Assembly: GCA_902762335.1 (NCBI GenBank)
Contig: CACWNZ010000172.1
Coordinates: forward strand, 1 to 5,096
Direction: 5' to 3'
DNA from: an uncultured Ruminococcus sp.
Lineage (GTDB): Bacteria > Bacillota > Clostridia > Oscillospirales > Acutalibacteraceae
DNA: 5,096 nt
Below the pieces are notes generated by a model, which saw only the letters and a program-made list of their open reading frames with translations, did not search any database and was not told the origin of the DNA. The position numbers and the translations under genes are program-made. Each line of letters starts with the position of its first letter. The first letter of the stretch is position 1. Of the stretch, positions 3,649-5,096 are shown piece by piece.

Positions 3649-5096
3649 ATGAAGATCATCAAGAGAAATTCCTCTGAAGAGGTATTCAACGGCGAAAAAA
3701 TAGTAAACGCCGTTACCAAGGCGAACAACGCCTGCGAAAGAAAATACCTTACAGCCGAGCAGATAAGGGATATTGCCGACTACGTTGAGTACAAGTGCAT
3801 GAAGATGGGCAGAGCCGTATCCGTTGAGGAGATACAGGATATGGTCGAGGATCAGATCATGGCAAAGGGCGCCTTTGAGCTTGCAAGACGTTACGTAAAG
3901 TACCGCTATAACCGCTCGCTTATAAGAAGGTCCAATACCACCGACAACAAGATACTCAGCCTTATCGAGTGCAACAACGAGGAGGTAAAGCAGGAGAACT
4001 CCAACAAGAATCCCACCGTAAACAGCGTTCAGCGCGACTATATGGCGGGCGAGGTAAGCAAGGACCTCACAAAGCTGATAGAAAAGCCCCACAGCTTCTC
4101 TACCGCCTGCAACATCGCTACCCAGATAATCGCTCAGGTGGCGAGTAACCAGTACGGCGGACAGAGCATAAGCCTTACTCATCTTGCGCCCTTCGTTCAG
4201 GTATCAAGAGAGAAGATCAAGCGCGAGTTCATGGCTGAGCTTGAGGAGATCGGCTGCGCTATTCCCGAGGACAAGATAAACGCCATAGTCGAGGAGAGGC
4301 TCCGCAAGGAGATAACCAAGGGCGTTCAGACCATACAGTATCAGGTAGTTACCCTTCTCACCACCAACGGACAGGCTCCCTTCGTAACGGTATTCATGTA
4401 CCTCAACGAGGCAAAGGACGAGCAGCAGAAGGCTGACCTCGCCATGATAATAGAGGAGACTCTTCGTCAGCGCTATATCGGCGTAAAGAACGAGGAGGGC
4501 GTATGGGTAACTCCGGCGTTCCCGAAGCTCATCTACGTCCTTGAGGAGGACAACGTTACCGAGGACAGCAAATATTGGTACCTCACCGAGCTTGCCGCAA
4601 AATGCACCGCGAAGAGAATGGTGCCGGACTATATTTCCGAAAAGGTAATGCTTAAAAACAAGGTCGACAAAAACGGCGACGGTCATTGCTATACCTGCAT
4701 GGGCTGCAGATCCTTCCTTACGCCCTACGTCGATAAGGACGGCAAGCCCAAGTATTACGGACGCTTCAATCAGGGCGTCGTTACGGTCAATCTCGTCGAT
4801 ATAGGTCTTTCGGCAGGCAAGGATATGGATCGCTTCTGGAAGATATTTGACGAGAGAATGGAGCTTTGCCACAGAGCCCTCAGAGCCCGCCACGAGAGAC
4901 TCAAGGGAACTCTCTCCGACGCCGCGCCCATACTCTGGCAGTACGGCGCTATCGCAAGGCTCAAAAAGGGCGAGGTCATAGATCCCCTGCTCTACGGCGG
5001 CTATTCCACCATATCCCTCGGCTATGCGGGTCTGTGGGAGTGCGTTTACAGCCTTATCGAGAAGAAGCTCACCGAAAAGGAGGGCAAGGAGCTCGG
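3649..5096 (+). CDS. nrdD: Anaerobic (class III) ribonucleoside-triphosphate reductase, 3'-truncated, with an in-frame internal deletion
   Basis: ATG at 3649 follows GGAGA with an 8-base spacing. The frame stays open for 482 codons to the window edge, where the gene is cut. Residues about 3-92 form the ATP-cone that senses ATP/dATP. The catalytic glycyl-radical barrel follows: KNPTVNSVQRDYMAGEVSKDL at about 120-140, EKPHSFSTACNIATQIIAQVASNQYGG from about 145, TTNGQAPFVTVF, and the thiyl-radical loop CMGCRSFL with the catalytic Cys at 353. The C-terminal Zn site and glycyl-radical loop lie beyond the window. The enzyme reduces NTPs to dNTPs without oxygen, activated by NrdG, whose gene usually follows. 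Oddity: K142 runs straight into L143 (4074/4075), skipping about 50 residues present in relatives, with the HxHDxDY motif and a conserved Asn-Cys. Identity is certain, but activity as written is doubtful. Confidence 0.95.
   Translation, partial: MKIIKRNSSEEVFNGEKIVNAVTKANNACERKYLTAEQIRDIADYVEYKCMKMGRAVSVEEIQDMVEDQIMAKGAFELARRYVKYRYNRSLIRRSNTTDNKILSLIECNNEEVKQENSNKNPTVNSVQRDYMAGEVSKDLTKLIEKPHSFSTACNIATQIIAQVASNQYGGQSISLTHLAPFVQVSREKIKREFMAELEEIGCAIPEDKINAIVEERLRKEITKGVQTIQYQVVTLLTTNGQAPFVTVFMYLNEAKDEQQKADLAMIIEETLRQRYIGVKNEEGVWVTPAFPKLIYVLEEDNVTEDSKYWYLTELAAKCTAKRMVPDYISEKVMLKNKVDKNGDGHCYTCMGCRSFLTPYVDKDGKPKYYGRFNQGVVTVNLVDIGLSAGKDMDRFWKIFDERMELCHRALRARHERLKGTLSDAAPILWQYGAIARLKKGEVIDPLLYGGYSTISLGYAGLWECVYSLIEKKLTEKEGKEL
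4072..4077 (+). other. Junction of the in-frame deletion in nrdD
   Basis: Codons AAG (K142) and CTG (L143). In relatives recalled from memory, the SKDLTK segment is followed by a block with LLPxDIVxAHxxGxIHFHD, a His-Asn-Cys and DMLxNGT before IEKPHSF. Here DLTK joins LIEKPHSF directly. The frame is kept, and the sequence on both sides is fully family-like, with normal codon use. No obvious long repeat flanks the junction. Confidence 0.8.

Noticed and set aside
3493..4182. Minus-strand open frame of 229 codons opposite the start of nrdD and its promoter region
   Set aside because: Shadow of nrdD. It overlaps the regulator start and the control region, has no family resemblance and no ribosome binding site.
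4204..4893. Minus-strand open frame of 229 codons, rich in Leu and Val
   Set aside because: Antisense shadow of the well-conserved nrdD coding sequence; composition follows from nrdD codon bias.
1..5096. CRISPR array, tRNA, rRNA, insertion sequence or phage attachment site
   Set aside because: No regularly spaced repeats, no cloverleaf, no transposase and no terminal inverted repeats with target duplications were seen.

Overview
The window reads as a chromosomal segment of a strictly anaerobic gut or rumen Firmicute. A member of the Oscillospiraceae close to Ruminococcus is the best guess. The grounds are inference from protein style: a class III (oxygen-sensitive) ribonucleotide reductase of the clostridial subtype, clostridial-type sensor kinase and Crp/Fnr proteins, strong AGGAGG ribosome binding sites, and heavy use of ATA, CTT and GTA codons. 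Both ends cut through genes.

Left part (1-2495, + strand): a tight three-gene operon. It holds the 3' part of a membrane sensor histidine kinase whose H-box has Asn where the phosphorylated His should be, then a VTC-domain (polyphosphate polymerase-like) protein 18 bp downstream, then a four-helix DUF4956 membrane protein after a 6 bp gap. The VTC/DUF4956 pair looks like a bacterial counterpart of a catalytic tunnel domain plus membrane partner. The operon ends at a long, near-perfect hairpin followed by a T-rich run (2548-2614).

Middle (2496-3648): a 354 bp gene-free stretch, then a Crp/Fnr-family regulator on the minus strand (2850-3500), then a 148 bp divergent regulatory region. Two sites 719 bp apart (A at 2791-2844, B at 3510-3560) share the same design: a pair of NrdR-box-like sequences 32 bp apart, the second lying in or over a plus-strand core promoter. 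Site A carries a nearly perfect sigma-70 promoter (TTGACA, 16 bp, extended TATAAT) that points into the 3' end of the Crp/Fnr gene, so it would make antisense RNA and could run on toward nrdD. Site B separates the Crp/Fnr gene from nrdD. Next to it is a perfect palindrome (3571-3586) with Crp-type half-site spacing, lying over the regulator's own likely -35 element.

Right part (3649 to the end, + strand): nrdD, the anaerobic ribonucleoside-triphosphate reductase, truncated by the window edge. Its reading frame is intact, but compared with the family it lacks about 50 residues in frame after codon 142. The missing block normally holds the HxHDxDY motif and a conserved active-site Cys. This is either a real internal deletion, an assembly error, or a very unusual enzyme, and it is the most surprising feature of the window.

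Inferred logic: NrdR senses (d)ATP and would repress the nrd promoters. The Crp/Fnr protein probably controls its own promoter and perhaps nrdD through the palindrome. The phosphate/polyphosphate operon on the left is a separate unit.
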